NCBI GenBank assembly: GCA_022820835.1
Contig: JAJEET010000020.1
Location: 1 to 64,000 of the forward strand
DNA: 64,000 nt
DNA from: Candidatus Poribacteria bacterium
GTDB taxonomy: Bacteria > Poribacteria > WGA-4E > WGA-3G
Direction: 5' to 3'
In this document: one piece after another, positions 10,901 to 17,053 of the stretch
Numbering within the stretch: position 1 is the stretch's first letter
Layout of the letters: each line of letters begins with the position of its first letter
Notes under the pieces: generated by a model
Seen by the model: only the letters and a program-made list of their open reading frames with translations
Database searches by the model: none
What the model was told of the DNA's origin: nothing
Position numbers and translations under genes: made by a program

Positions 10901-11242
10901 ATGTCCGTCTCTCTCACCTTCCGCGGTTCGACTTTTGGATGGCCAAACCCGCTCCGACTCTCAAATCGAGATGTCGCATTCTTCTCATTTGATGTCAACG
11001 TACCCCTCGGAGAGACGATTGACCTCACCTTGAGCATCTATGACTGGAGTGGAGACATGGTGCGAACAGAAACTTATGCCGATGTTGTATCAGGTCAGCG
11101 TAACGATCAATTGGTTAAATGGAATTTGGAGAATCAAGCTGGCACACCTGTTGCGAGAGGGCTCTACATCTTCCGTTTAGAAGCCGTCAATGCAGCAGGA
11201 AATAGCGCGAATGCTGTCGGTAAAGTGCTTGTCGTTGACTAA
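1934..11242 (+). CDS. Giant secreted Ig-like repeat protein with FlgD-like C-terminal domain
   Basis: A 3102-residue exported protein. A basic N-terminus of about 50 residues precedes a hydrophobic segment (about 51-70) and a likely signal-peptidase site after VWA near residue 73. The rest is a chain of roughly 100-residue beta-sandwich modules, each closing with DGSADGxYTV, then D-x-AGN/AGR, then a YDTQxP linker, as in bacterial Ig-like and cadherin-like adhesins. From residue about 860 the modules form a higher-order 334-residue repeat. The last 100 residues (FGWPNPLRLSNRDVAFFSFD onward, with VARGLYIFRLEAVNAAG) resemble the FlgD-Ig/type A sorting domains of type IX secretion cargo. GTG 1934 has an AGGGAG site; ATG 1952 is an in-frame alternative. 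Likely a surface adhesin or matrix protein (inference). Confidence 0.85.
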   Translation: MPKIKNMYGGAYKPIHKSRNRHKQRNGPSVKSPIHSGLVSFLAFSEASKLKFAIIGQIFVCLTVLMVSTNVWAVPVVTLTAERTEFSPNQDGVLDTVTVYYSISEVVDESELQFFLKTGETTLPFGQPVPLQKSQGGHTFQWDGGDQNFEVFPDGQYILKFQVEAAGNTYSVEANPITIDTQVPIISRVVANENLTLVDGVFINAPIQLIQATADAAGGAPIDLTAPETSITAQTQQRAAITGDLSYDQTSLTFVFGNRLDTASENGKYTVSIAIADRAGNVAQRTLDFTFDNVAPNLTAVATSNGNLIPGAGVNSAVDFVEATLSDNLQDGLSPSDSRIRLIGPDGVILGRQTQPNADTIRWVFLSPLLANDGLMDGVYTIEVIAADKAGNQTEALPIPFIYDNRAPLVTLSFDEASPFTLHQNTIYHAQPLAQIIATFDDAGGVGVNLQESTRISLATTGADGQLNLLSGREFLEKERNQLTYILQTPLTSRDGSQDGRYALNVQATDTLGNTKVYNYDLIYDTQLPALVSTTPTTNETVSNLSQVEVVLDDKTSGIDFIQSTFRLARDVDGNQVDVPVDVTRDGTNTATLTLAQPISLDGSDDGTYIIEITPTDLAGNLGATVRRKFYLVSQTRPEIRLTMPETTIVNNLTTVVAELRGYIGAGIDFDASTLTVRDPQGNLITQTELEHDAVNNLLIWNIKSIFPRDGSADGEYTITATFRDFVGQSFTREFSRILDTQFPGIESVQVATASRPELTTDSTTTVAEGLSQIIVTFENPFDSSGSSIDFANTGVTLTNPAGQSISVNRFDDGIKVLTLDFQALTQPGGYVLSIVPQDSAGNQSATPFVYRFRVDVPLPTVSSVLIGGKPGVIVYVNGDASDIVATFADSSGAGIDLDDGGSTIAVTSAVGLPVPGITTSNGTNQLTWTPIVLPTNGSADGSYTVVVTPKDKAGRQGDVTYRQFVYDTQEPRITASTPVSLIQPINYIGGTLNQFQFTVEDIGPAGLALDEQTIELFDAQGASVGAISTYDDLNSQLYLTLNVPFAQDGSADGEYVVKVSLVDQSGNKVTSEQRFVYDSQVPHVSSVSVNTESVLELVPQQIAEIEESISSITVHFEEATGVDFANTAVSLVGPNGQPIQVNVSVDGLTQLTARFVALTQTGLYTLSVTPQDIAGNIAQGAVQYAFRLNFVLPSVSTVELGGQIGDVVFLNDSNFTIVASLLDGTGTGLALGDGGSSIVVTGPSSEVVPGQTRVSGTNQLMWQPISLPADGSADGRYDVAITPVDKTGRQGDVVYRQFIYDTQKPRVTDAAPVLLSQPITYIGGALAQFQLTVEDVGPAGLMLEEQTATLLNAQGASVRTTLTFDEISSQLYLTLDTPLAQDGSADGGYTLRLPLVDRAGNVLNLEHNFVYDSQVPRVSSALINARSPVALVPQQIAEITESIRSITLQFEETTRVDFARTVVSLIGPSGQSIPINISSDGLRKLTANFGALTQSGLYTLSVTPQDIAGNTAQGAVQYVFRLDFVLPSVSTVELGGQMGDVVFLNGRNSTIVATLVDGTGAGLALGDGSSSIVVTDPSGEVVPGQTGTDGTNELTWKPLSLPTDGSADGRYTVAITPVDKAGRQGDVVYRQFIYDTQKPRITDATPVSLIQPANYIGGALTQFQFTVEDVGPAGLALDEQAIELLDAQGASVSAIFTYDQTNSQLYLTLDAPFPQDGSADGEYLLKVSLVDKSGNILESAQRFVYDSQVPRVSSVLINTESPVALLPQQIAEVRESISSITLQFEEATRVDFASTDVSLVAPDGQPIPINVSANGLTQLTARFVALTQAGLYTLSITPQDIAGNVAQGAVQYAFRLDFVLPSVSTIEFGGQIGDVVFLNGSNFAIVATLADGTGAGLALGDGGSSIVVTNSSGEVVPGQTHTNEANQLVWQPISLPTDGSADGRYTVTITPIDQVGRQGNVVRRQFIYDTEAPRIIASSPLMLSQPVSYISGGLNQFSFTVEDVGPADLILGSQTIELIDNAGGVIPATLTFDELTNQLYLTLSVPFARDGSVDGAYTMRLSLVDRAGNMLNVDHDVVYDSQVPQLALVTADTEIPVELIPQGTAEISEPVSSITIQFDEATRVDFTNTVVTLVSSGTSATTGAPGVVDIPITLQDNGTSQMTVSFLELDQLDTYILSVTPRDIAGNVSPAPTNYTFILDIPLPIVSSVIIGDIETAAGGDVVYINASNTIIGAVLEDPSETGLDFSNDGSDITVASTDNLIVPGVTGSNGVDLLIWEPATFTTDGTTDGRYGVYVTPVDKAGREGNTVYREFIYDTQEPEISVAEPIDLSQPVSYISESLRQFRFTVADVGPADLVLADQIVSLRDASGNSVPARLTNDTGNQVFLTLNQPLPRDGSMDGEYTVVIAFADRAANALNIEHTLIYDTQSPTVVSTTPDDGALLTEDITQIQVTLNDEGGSGIDWSMTTITLVNPSGQEIAGELVSNGTAMLTLSTNQLVEDGRYIVRVQAVDRAGNGGVTSSERSFVLSRSLPVITSTEPRTAPADEAFTNEEIERIEVNIETDDANHLSTLRLLNPANQVVDGQQERASGRLIYNLVRPLATDGSEDGVYTIEFTPISASGRSGEVQRLTFTYDTQAPEIENDDAIQLVVAAPAGSNSLTEIRVTLTDDTSGLDWENLDDAWITFERLSPDRGEVSGRISEDRQGTLIFHLTVPLADNGSADGEYRITVNPVDRAGNDDEPYERVFVYDTSPPMIDMSTLLINEAPLLVDVDAESYPTAVSTTGGVVIQASIFDTGLGVNLAQSRITVRGPDGSEVSGNTQQNGVDTLVFKSGGLALQGNYQVTVTSVGNDSELLGFAPTDSITTQFLYETDEPTAAVTSDGGETELTDEPILFEGTASDPASTQRIGEGEIPVPASGVWLVEIVGIGPDEQPIDPVPAVDDSGAQEEPWSRWSIDFLPSRSGEYELDVRVTDNAGNYAVYDIGTYTMSVSLTFRGSTFGWPNPLRLSNRDVAFFSFDVNVPLGETIDLTLSIYDWSGDMVRTETYADVVSGQRNDQLVKWNLENQAGTPVARGLYIFRLEAVNAAGNSANAVGKVLVVD
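4511..9235 (+). repeat. About 1-kb internal tandem repeat array in the giant gene
   Basis: Anchoring on the proline codon of the LP(S/T/I)VS motif, units begin at 4511, 5513, 6515, 7517 and 8546. The first three periods are exactly 1002 nt (334 codons); the fourth is 1029 nt because of an insertion in its third sub-domain. The fifth unit keeps only the first two sub-domains. Each unit encodes three beta-sandwich modules. Protein identity between units is high, and the DNA is also similar over long stretches, so the array grew by recent tandem duplication. Confidence 0.9.
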
Positions 11243-11283
11243 GCACACAATGCAATCTGAACACTACGATTTTAAAGTAGATA

Positions 11284-11536
11284 GGACTTACGTAAACCGC
11301 TTGCAGGCGGGGTTTGTAACCCCGTTTACAGTGCCTATAGTTTAAAGCAGACCGGACTTACGTAGATCGCTTGCAGGTGGGGTTTGATGAAGTTTAATAA
11401 AATATTTGGGTAATTCTATGCTATCCCAAACCCGGTAGGTGCGGTTTCCTAACCGCACCGGGCATTGGTAAAAATTACCCGATTAAATTTTTAATCTTCA
11501 TGTAACCCCGCTTACAGTGCCTCACAGTGCCTATAA
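11284..11536. repeat. Tandem GTTTGTAAC-loop palindromic repeats, second copy interrupted
   Basis: The sequence GGACTTACGTARAYCGCTTGC followed by GGGGTTT occurs twice, at about 11284 and 11354. The first copy continues directly into GTAACCCCG, forming a hairpin with stem GGGGTT/AACCCC. In the second copy that loop is split: GGGGTTT ends near 11386 and GTAACCCCG resumes at 11502, with the inverted-repeat element of 11388-11500 between them. This 352-bp gap holds no gene. Confidence 0.8.
11388..11500. repeat. Terminal-inverted-repeat element, copy B (MITE-like)
   Basis: The left end is TGAAGTTTAATAAAATATTT plus GGGTAA; the right end is TTACCC plus GATTAAATTTTTAATCTTCA, its imperfect inverse. 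The interior carries a strong hairpin, GGTGCGGTT-TCCT-AACCGCACC, at 11438-11459. It lies inside the loop of the palindromic repeat described at 11284-11536, and the neighbouring unbroken repeat serves as an empty-site comparison. No coding capacity. Confidence 0.75.
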
Positions 11537-11594
11537 TTTAAAAAAAGATATGTATGCCCTAAGAGATACCAAAAAGTTAGGATAAGGAGAACTC

Positions 11595-12575
11595 ATGATG
11601 CTGAAAAGGGGAGCCGTTCTAATCGCAATGGCACTTCTCATAATAACCGCACCGGCTCAAAGCGCGCACGCAGTTGATATTCACGAGGGCGCAGGAACCA
11701 CGGGGGCCGCATTCCTCAAAATTGAAGGCGGCACCCGGCCCGCTGGATTAGGTGGTGCCTTTACTGGACTCGCAAATGACATCAATACCATATTTTGGAA
11801 CCCAGCAGGGTTAACCGCTGTACATGACCGAGAATTGACGGCGATGCAACACTTTTCGTTCGCCGAAATTAACAACCAAACCATCGGATACGCACAACGC
11901 TTAGAACAGTTCGTCTGGGGGGCAAGTTTCCTCGGAAGTTTCACAGAGATTGAACGCCGACAGGGACCGACAGAAAACCCAGATAGCACCGTAACGGTCG
12001 GCGGGTTCGCTACAGGTTTGTCTCTCGCCTATCCACTCAGCACAGCACTATCCGTCGGTGGAACAGCGAAGGTCATCTCAGAACAATTGGATATTCAGAA
12101 CGCATATGGCGTTGCTGCGGATGTCGGAGTTATCTTGCACCTGCTTGAAAATCATCTCGGTATCGGGGTGGCTGTTCAGAATGCAGGCGTTTTAGGGGGC
12201 GACGTAAACTTACCGATGGCAGTCCGCGCAGGCCTGGCTTACAGAACGTGGAAGGAACCGGCTGCAGAGAGCGAAGAACCGATATCCGCGCAAGAGGTGT
12301 GGGCATTGGTCGCAGACGCACATCTCCCGCTCCTTGACGCGAACCCGAGTTTTCACCTCGGTATAGAGCGATGGTTTTACGATAGCGTCGCAGCACGCGT
12401 CGGTTACCGCATCGGTATGAACGAAAACCCGAGCGACGGTTTATCACTCGGTCTCGGCGTACGTCGCAGCGGTGAGGACATGTTAGCAAATATCGACTTC
12501 CAATTTGATTACGCTTTTGTACCCGACGTGTATCTCGGCAATGCACATCGCGTCTCTTTTATCACGCGCTTCTAA
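11595..12575 (+). CDS. PorV/PorQ family outer-membrane protein
   Basis: A 326-residue predicted outer-membrane beta-barrel. The signal peptide spans residues about 1-26 (LIAMALLIITAPAQSAHA). The mature start has the family signature GAAFLKIEGGTRPAGLGGAF, followed by a FWNPAGL box near residue 75, both typical of PorV/PorQ (UPF0164, FadL-like) proteins. In Bacteroidota these work with the type IX secretion system. AAGGAGA at 11584-11590 supports ATG 11595 or the adjacent ATG 11598. It directly follows the giant Ig-like gene, whose C-terminal domain looks like type IX cargo, so a shared export or anchoring role is plausible but not proven. Confidence 0.85.
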   Translation: MMLKRGAVLIAMALLIITAPAQSAHAVDIHEGAGTTGAAFLKIEGGTRPAGLGGAFTGLANDINTIFWNPAGLTAVHDRELTAMQHFSFAEINNQTIGYAQRLEQFVWGASFLGSFTEIERRQGPTENPDSTVTVGGFATGLSLAYPLSTALSVGGTAKVISEQLDIQNAYGVAADVGVILHLLENHLGIGVAVQNAGVLGGDVNLPMAVRAGLAYRTWKEPAAESEEPISAQEVWALVADAHLPLLDANPSFHLGIERWFYDSVAARVGYRIGMNENPSDGLSLGLGVRRSGEDMLANIDFQFDYAFVPDVYLGNAHRVSFITRF

Positions 12576-12589
12576 GAGTTGTCAGACGG

Positions 12590-12713
12590 AATGGTTATCA
12601 GTTATCAGTACGCTGCGCTTTCAGTTATCAGTTAATACCTTGTGGCGGTTACTTTTCGTTCACTGCCACAACACACCTCTTAACTGAAAACTGTTAACTG
12701 ACAACTGATAACG
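12590..12713. repeat. Dispersed CAGTTATCAGTTA repeat with inverted ends
   Basis: The left side has several TCAGTTATCAGTTA-like words and the right side ends in AACTGACAACTGATAAC, roughly its inverse, with TTAACTGAAAACTGTTAACTG just inside. The middle holds CTTGTGGCGGTTAC and ACACACCTCTTAACTG. Similar arrangements occur at 34296-34416 and 37344-37452, with a half-copy near 15961. The element lies between porV and the convergent nadA and could serve as a bidirectional terminator. Confidence 0.7.
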
Positions 12714-12714
12714 A

Positions 12715-13854
12715 CTAAACACTCGCTTCAAGCATCCGTTCGATAGGTGTTCGTGCTTTGTCGATAATCTCAGGACTGAGTGTAATCTCGAATTCGCTGA
12801 GATCGTCGTTCTGATCAATCGCTTCGAGAATGTTGGCGATTTTGTTCAAATTCACACGTGCCATGTGTGAGCATCGGACTGAGCAGGCTGTCCAGAATTG
12901 GACTTCTGGGAACTCTTGGGCAAGGTTAGAGGTCAATTCGCACTCCGAGGCGACGAAAGCGCGTTCGAGTTCGTTTGCTGCGACACGGACCGCAATATCC
13001 TTCATAATCTGGCTCGTACTGCCGTAAAAATCTGCCTCTTTCAAGACATCCGGACGGCATTCCCAGTGCGCATAGAGTTTGCGGTGCGCGTGTCCCTTCG
13101 GAATTTCAAAGGAATCACGGATCGCGAGCAGGTCGTCGAGTGTAAATTTTTCGTGAACTTCACAGACCGCACCGCGCGCCGTATTGTCTTTGCCGGGATA
13201 GACGATATTTTTATCTGCTCTCAATTCTTCTTCCAAATTCTGTGCGAAAAAAATATCGGGCACAAAAATCAGGGTATCCCCCGGCATCGATTTCGCAATG
13301 TGTGCCGCATTGGCTGACGTACAGCAGATATCCGACTCCGCCTTCGCATCGGCGTAACTATTGATATAGATCATCACCGGCGCACCCGGGTAGAGCGATT
13401 TCAGTTCCCTAACATCCTCGGCACCGAAATTATCAGCAAGGGAGCAACCCGCTGACTTGTCGGCGACTAACACCGTTTTGCTCGGATTTAGGATCTTTGC
13501 TGTTTCTGCCATAAAAGGTACGCCGTTAAAGATGAGATACGGGGCCTCTGTGTTCGCGGCGTACATGCTCAAACCGAGTGAATCGCCTTGCTCCTCTTTT
13601 TCAGACAATCCGAAGACAAGCGGCTCCATGTAGTTGTGACCAAGCATCACAACGTTATGTTTCTGTTTGAGGGTCCGTATTTTGTGGATGGTCTTTGCAT
13701 GTGCCTCTATATCAAGAAACGTTAAACTGGGATGATGACGATTGTACAACTCCCGCTTAACGTCCTCAATGCTGAGGTCCGTCGTACAGTTTGGTACATC
13801 TGTCGCGTGCGGAGTTTCTCCGTTAGAATGCATGCTGATCACGCTCCAAGTCAA
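12715..13854 (-). CDS. nadA: Quinolinate synthase NadA
   Basis: A 379-residue quinolinate synthase, the [4Fe-4S] enzyme that condenses iminoaspartate with dihydroxyacetone phosphate in de novo NAD synthesis. Recognisable blocks are LGHNYMEP near residue 71, DKSAGCSLAD (Cys137), the YINSYADAKAESDICCTSAN block, HWECRPDV (Cys266) and TACSVRCSHM (Cys324/Cys328). Cys137, Cys266 and one of the last pair are the expected cluster ligands. The length fits the family, with about 45 extra residues at the N-terminus. ATG 13854 is used; an in-frame ATG seven codons later is possible. No nadB or nadC lies nearby. Confidence 0.95.
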   Translation of the reverse strand: MTWSVISMHSNGETPHATDVPNCTTDLSIEDVKRELYNRHHPSLTFLDIEAHAKTIHKIRTLKQKHNVVMLGHNYMEPLVFGLSEKEEQGDSLGLSMYAANTEAPYLIFNGVPFMAETAKILNPSKTVLVADKSAGCSLADNFGAEDVRELKSLYPGAPVMIYINSYADAKAESDICCTSANAAHIAKSMPGDTLIFVPDIFFAQNLEEELRADKNIVYPGKDNTARGAVCEVHEKFTLDDLLAIRDSFEIPKGHAHRKLYAHWECRPDVLKEADFYGSTSQIMKDIAVRVAANELERAFVASECELTSNLAQEFPEVQFWTACSVRCSHMARVNLNKIANILEAIDQNDDLSEFEITLSPEIIDKARTPIERMLEASV

Positions 13855-13865
13855 TCGCTAATAGA

Positions 13866-13912
13866 TAGGGTTTGTCTCGCAGGCGAGGTTTGTAACCCCG
13901 CTACTTAAGGCG
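13866..13912. repeat. GTTTGTAAC-loop palindromic repeat
   Basis: The sequence around 13880 reads GCAGGCGAGGTTTGTAACCC and continues CGC. It is another member of the family seen at 11284, with a partly degraded stem. It lies just upstream of nadA. A related sequence in the opposite orientation is at about 14362-14386. Confidence 0.6.
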
Positions 13913-14025
13913 TAAAAAATCCATAAACTGCAGACACTATTAGCGATTCTTTTGTTATCAGTTCAATTAGGATACCCTTAAAGCAATTTCTTTGTCAAGT
14001 CCTAATATACCGAAATATCATAGAA

Positions 14026-14685
14026 ATGCAAAATTTTTGTCAAATTTACGCTGAAAAAACAAAAAAAATATCTGCTTTTGTGCTTGTGCTCTGCCTCGTA
14101 TACGGGTTGCCACCCACCGCGGAGGCTATTTCGACAAAATTAAGAGGGAAAATTGCGTTGGGTGTAATTCTGTCTGGAATCGCATACACGACGCACGCGC
14201 TTGTTAAACGCGATAGACAGGCAGCAGAGAACCTACGACATCATCTCGGTGTACCTGAGCGTGTCGTCGAATTTGAACGTGGATTTGACTTGTGGCGTAT
14301 TGAGCATTATGAGGCACAGCACTATATTTTTCGCAATAACCGTTTGCTGACTATAGGAAACAGGGGGACAAACCCCGTCTGCAGTCGCAGTGTTTATGAG
14401 GTGCCGCTGGATTCAAACCCGCGGTTTGGTTGGCAAGATAGAAGAGGGGTGGAGGGAAAAGCGGAAGGGTGGAAGTTCGGAAGGAAGAAATACGCTTCTA
14501 ATCTTCCAATCTTCCAATCTTCCAATCTTTTACCTTTTCTTACTGATATGCCCGTTTCAGAGAACCCCAGGTGGTTGCGACTTTACCTTTTGGACTCACT
14601 GCGAGTCCCTCAACTTGTATCTTTCGATCCTCGTCGGTTGGTAATCGAACGTTCGCTTGATCCGCGACTGTGGCTTTCACATTAG
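14026..14685 (+). CDS. Hypothetical exported or membrane protein with a suspect C-terminus
   Basis: Family not recognised. The first 115 residues look like a real protein: a signal or membrane segment at about 16-36 ending PPTAEA, a second hydrophobic stretch at 44-58, then the charged text VKRDRQAAENLRHHLGVPER. From about residue 113 the frame runs through a palindromic repeat (GGGGGACAAACCCC) and a low-complexity stretch of four AATCTTCC words near 14498-14530. It then overlaps the convergent gene by 146 bp before reaching a stop. The tail is therefore probably run-on translation after the original end was disrupted. The 120-residue core is the credible part. Confidence 0.4.
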   Translation: MQNFCQIYAEKTKKISAFVLVLCLVYGLPPTAEAISTKLRGKIALGVILSGIAYTTHALVKRDRQAAENLRHHLGVPERVVEFERGFDLWRIEHYEAQHYIFRNNRLLTIGNRGTNPVCSRSVYEVPLDSNPRFGWQDRRGVEGKAEGWKFGRKKYASNLPIFQSSNLLPFLTDMPVSENPRWLRLYLLDSLRVPQLVSFDPRRLVIERSLDPRLWLSH

Positions 14686-15214
14686 TCGTCACGAAAATCG
14701 CATCTATCATGGTCGCATCTTCGCGCGTGGCGATGCGTAAGGTCGTTTCACCGGCTTGCTTGAACTCCCATTCCCTCTCAAACGTTCCACCATCTAACCA
14801 GTGATTGATGCGGTCCCAGTGCCATGCAGCGCCTCCTGCAACACCCCATCGGAACTCTGTATTACCGGTTTGCTGGGCATTTTCATCCGGATCCGCAGGC
14901 ATCCAATTGACCCAGAAAGAGTCGCTATTGCCATCCCACGCGATGACATGTCCCCACAACGCATAATCACCCGGCTCCGGAATATTGATGATAAAATTCG
15001 CGTGTCCTCTATCACCGCCACCTGTGAGGGGTTCCCCCTCCATCCAGATAAATTTTCCGTCAGAGGCATTATCATCTTCATCAATAATCATAGGATCCAC
15101 AATTTCGTTTGCCAACTCGGCTTCGAGTGCAATTTCGACCTCTGCATTGAGTCCAACAATTCCGCATAAGAAAACAGTTAATATGCTCAGTGTTAGTATT
15201 GGCATATATTTCAC
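14540..15214 (-). CDS. Secreted carbohydrate-binding-like beta-sandwich protein
   Basis: A 224-residue exported protein. The signal peptide covers residues about 1-24 (ILTVFLCGIVGLNA). The mature part has the features of a galactose-binding or CBM6/35-like jelly roll: an opening ALEAELAN, then DNASDGKFIW, INIPEPGDYALWGHV and DSFWVNWM, closing with TLRIATREDATMIDAIFV. No catalytic domain is attached, so it may bind glycans at the surface (inference). GTG 15214 is preferred because AGGAGG sits 6 nt upstream; ATG 15205 is an alternative. It is a tandem paralogue of the gene at 15290-15943, with a 75-bp gap. Confidence 0.75.
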   Translation of the reverse strand: MKYMPILTLSILTVFLCGIVGLNAEVEIALEAELANEIVDPMIIDEDDNASDGKFIWMEGEPLTGGGDRGHANFIINIPEPGDYALWGHVIAWDGNSDSFWVNWMPADPDENAQQTGNTEFRWGVAGGAAWHWDRINHWLDGGTFEREWEFKQAGETTLRIATREDATMIDAIFVTTNVKATVADQANVRLPTDEDRKIQVEGLAVSPKGKVATTWGSLKRAYQ

Positions 15215-15289
15215 TGGAAACCTCCTTTCTATTGTCTGAAATACGCGGGCAGCTCTGTCAAACCACCCGCGGTTGATTAAGTCAATTTC

Positions 15290-15943
15290 CTATCGTCCAG
15301 CTTTCAGTGCTGCCCACGTTGTAGCGAGTTTGGCTTGCGGTTCGACAGGTGTAATAGAATCTTCTGGAATCGGATCGCGAGGCCCCACTTCCGCTTCATC
15401 GGCGGAAAGGTTATCCGTGATATAGATGACATCTATCATCGTCGCATCTTCTCGAACGCCGATGCGAAGGGTGGTGTCTCCAGCTGCCTCTATTTCCCAT
15501 TCTCTATCAAATGTACCGCCATTGAGCCAGTGGTTAATTCTGTCCCAGTGCCACTCGCTGCCGCCTGCAACCCCCCAACGAAACTCTGTATTGCCGGTTT
15601 CTTGGGAATTTTCATCCGAGTCCATAGGCATCCAATTGACCCAGAAGGAGTCGCTATTGCCATCCCATGCCAGGACTTTACCCCAGAGCGCATAAGTACC
15701 AGGTTCCGGGATATGGATATTAAATGTCACCGAACCGGCATCACCACCACCCGTGAGGGGTTCACCCTCCGCCCAGACAAACTGGCCGCCGGAGGCGTTT
15801 GGATCGTCGGCAATGACCATCGGTTCTTCGATCATATCTGCCATTTCTGCTTCAATCGCTCGCTCATAGCCGTAACTAATACCACTGGTTAACAGTAAAC
15901 CAAAGATGAAAAGTGTACCTAAGGCTAATGTCTTGAAACGCAT
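15290..15943 (-). CDS. Secreted carbohydrate-binding-like beta-sandwich protein, tandem paralogue
   Basis: A 217-residue exported protein with a signal peptide ending near SGISYG (residue about 25). The mature domain runs parallel to its downstream neighbour: both share the text GNSDSFWVNWMP, GNTEFRWGVAGG, WHWDRINHWL and REDATMID almost unchanged. The N-terminal DPNASGGQFVW and PEPGTYALWG strands fit a CBM35-like lectin fold. AAGGAGATT upstream supports the ATG. The pair probably arose by gene duplication and is likely co-transcribed; which ligand each binds cannot be told from sequence. Confidence 0.75.
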   Translation of the reverse strand: MRFKTLALGTLFIFGLLLTSGISYGYERAIEAEMADMIEEPMVIADDPNASGGQFVWAEGEPLTGGGDAGSVTFNIHIPEPGTYALWGKVLAWDGNSDSFWVNWMPMDSDENSQETGNTEFRWGVAGGSEWHWDRINHWLNGGTFDREWEIEAAGDTTLRIGVREDATMIDVIYITDNLSADEAEVGPRDPIPEDSITPVEPQAKLATTWAALKAGR

Positions 15944-16010
15944 ACTAATCTCCTTTTGTGAGTTGTCAGTTATTGGTTAAAGAGGTATCTGATTTATATC
16001 AGGCCCTTGC

Positions 16011-16970
16011 TTATGGGGTTCGGATTCTGCCCCACAGTTGGATTTGTAATTGAGACGGTTCTATCGGAAGGGCATCCAAACGGTTATGCCATTTCGGTTG
16101 TGCTGCCCATGCACCGTTGTCAATCAATTCGCGGCGTTCACTGCCATCAGCACGCATCAGGTGGACAACCCATCTGCCGTCCTTCTCAAATTGGAAAGCA
16201 ATGAACTCACCATCAGGTGACCATCCGGGAACCGCCTCATCTGTCGGTGTATGCGTGAGCGCGGTTTTGTTTCCACCGTCTGCTGCGTCCATAAGATACA
16301 GATCAAAGTCTGCCAGTTCTACCTCTCGGTGCATGGCGGAATATACAATCCGGGTGCCATCAGGCGACCAAGCCGCATAAGTATCCATCAACGGTTGATC
16401 TGTTAATCGGCGTTCAACTCGGCTATGGATGTCAACGACGTATATATCCCAGTTGAATTCCCGTTTTGAATGGAAAACAAGCGCGTTTCCGTCGGGGGAC
16501 CAAGCCGGTGCCTCATCTTGAAACCGGTTTTCTGTGAGATGTTCCATCTCGCCGTTTGTGAGATGAAGCAGATAGATGTCGAAATGTCCACCTCGGTTTG
16601 ATGTGAAGGCAAGACAGCGCCCGTCAGGCGACCACGCAGGTGCTTTATCCGTTGCAGGGTGATGCGTCAATCGTTGCTGATGCGTTCCATCGGACCGCAT
16701 CATATAAATCTCGTGGTTCCCGTCGCGGCGAGAAAAAAAGGCGATGTGGGTGCTATCAGGGGACCACGTCGGATAATAATCCGCTGCAGGATTGTGCGTC
16801 AGGTTGATGGATGGCTTTCCTGTCGTATCTGTCAGGTAGATTTCCCAATCGCCGCTGACATCCGAGGAGAACGCAATCGGCACGGGTGAAGGCAGTTGGC
16901 AAAAAGCACTACCGATTAATACGGAAAACATCATCAAAAAACTACCATAACATACTAACAAAATTCGCAT
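16011..16970 (-). CDS. TolB-like WD40/PD40 beta-propeller protein, exported
   Basis: A 319-residue exported protein with a signal peptide at about 1-24 (FLMMFSVLIGSAFC). The rest is six PD40 blades, each with the consensus P-x-WSPDG-x-x-I-x-F followed by x-D-I-Y-x-x-D, for example YPTWSPDSTHIAFFS, APAWSPDGRCLAFTS and APAWSPDGNALVFHS. This is the propeller of TolB-like periplasmic proteins without the TolB N-terminal domain. No Tol or Pal genes adjoin it, so a Tol-Pal function should not be assumed. A second such gene lies at 43351-44280. Confidence 0.8.
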   Translation of the reverse strand: MRILLVCYGSFLMMFSVLIGSAFCQLPSPVPIAFSSDVSGDWEIYLTDTTGKPSINLTHNPAADYYPTWSPDSTHIAFFSRRDGNHEIYMMRSDGTHQQRLTHHPATDKAPAWSPDGRCLAFTSNRGGHFDIYLLHLTNGEMEHLTENRFQDEAPAWSPDGNALVFHSKREFNWDIYVVDIHSRVERRLTDQPLMDTYAAWSPDGTRIVYSAMHREVELADFDLYLMDAADGGNKTALTHTPTDEAVPGWSPDGEFIAFQFEKDGRWVVHLMRADGSERRELIDNGAWAAQPKWHNRLDALPIEPSQLQIQLWGRIRTP

Positions 16971-17053
16971 TTTTTGTCTATAATTTTTTTCTTTAGGACT
17001 TACGCCTGCTGCTCTTTTGTAGCATAAACTTCCCAGTTTGTGCCTTGTAGTTA

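Noticed and set aside
12898..13317. 139-codon plus-strand frame
   Set aside because: It is antisense to nadA, which is unambiguous.
16011..16970. Annotation as TolB of the Tol-Pal system
   Set aside because: Only the propeller is present, without the TolB N-terminal domain or tolA/Q/R or pal neighbours.
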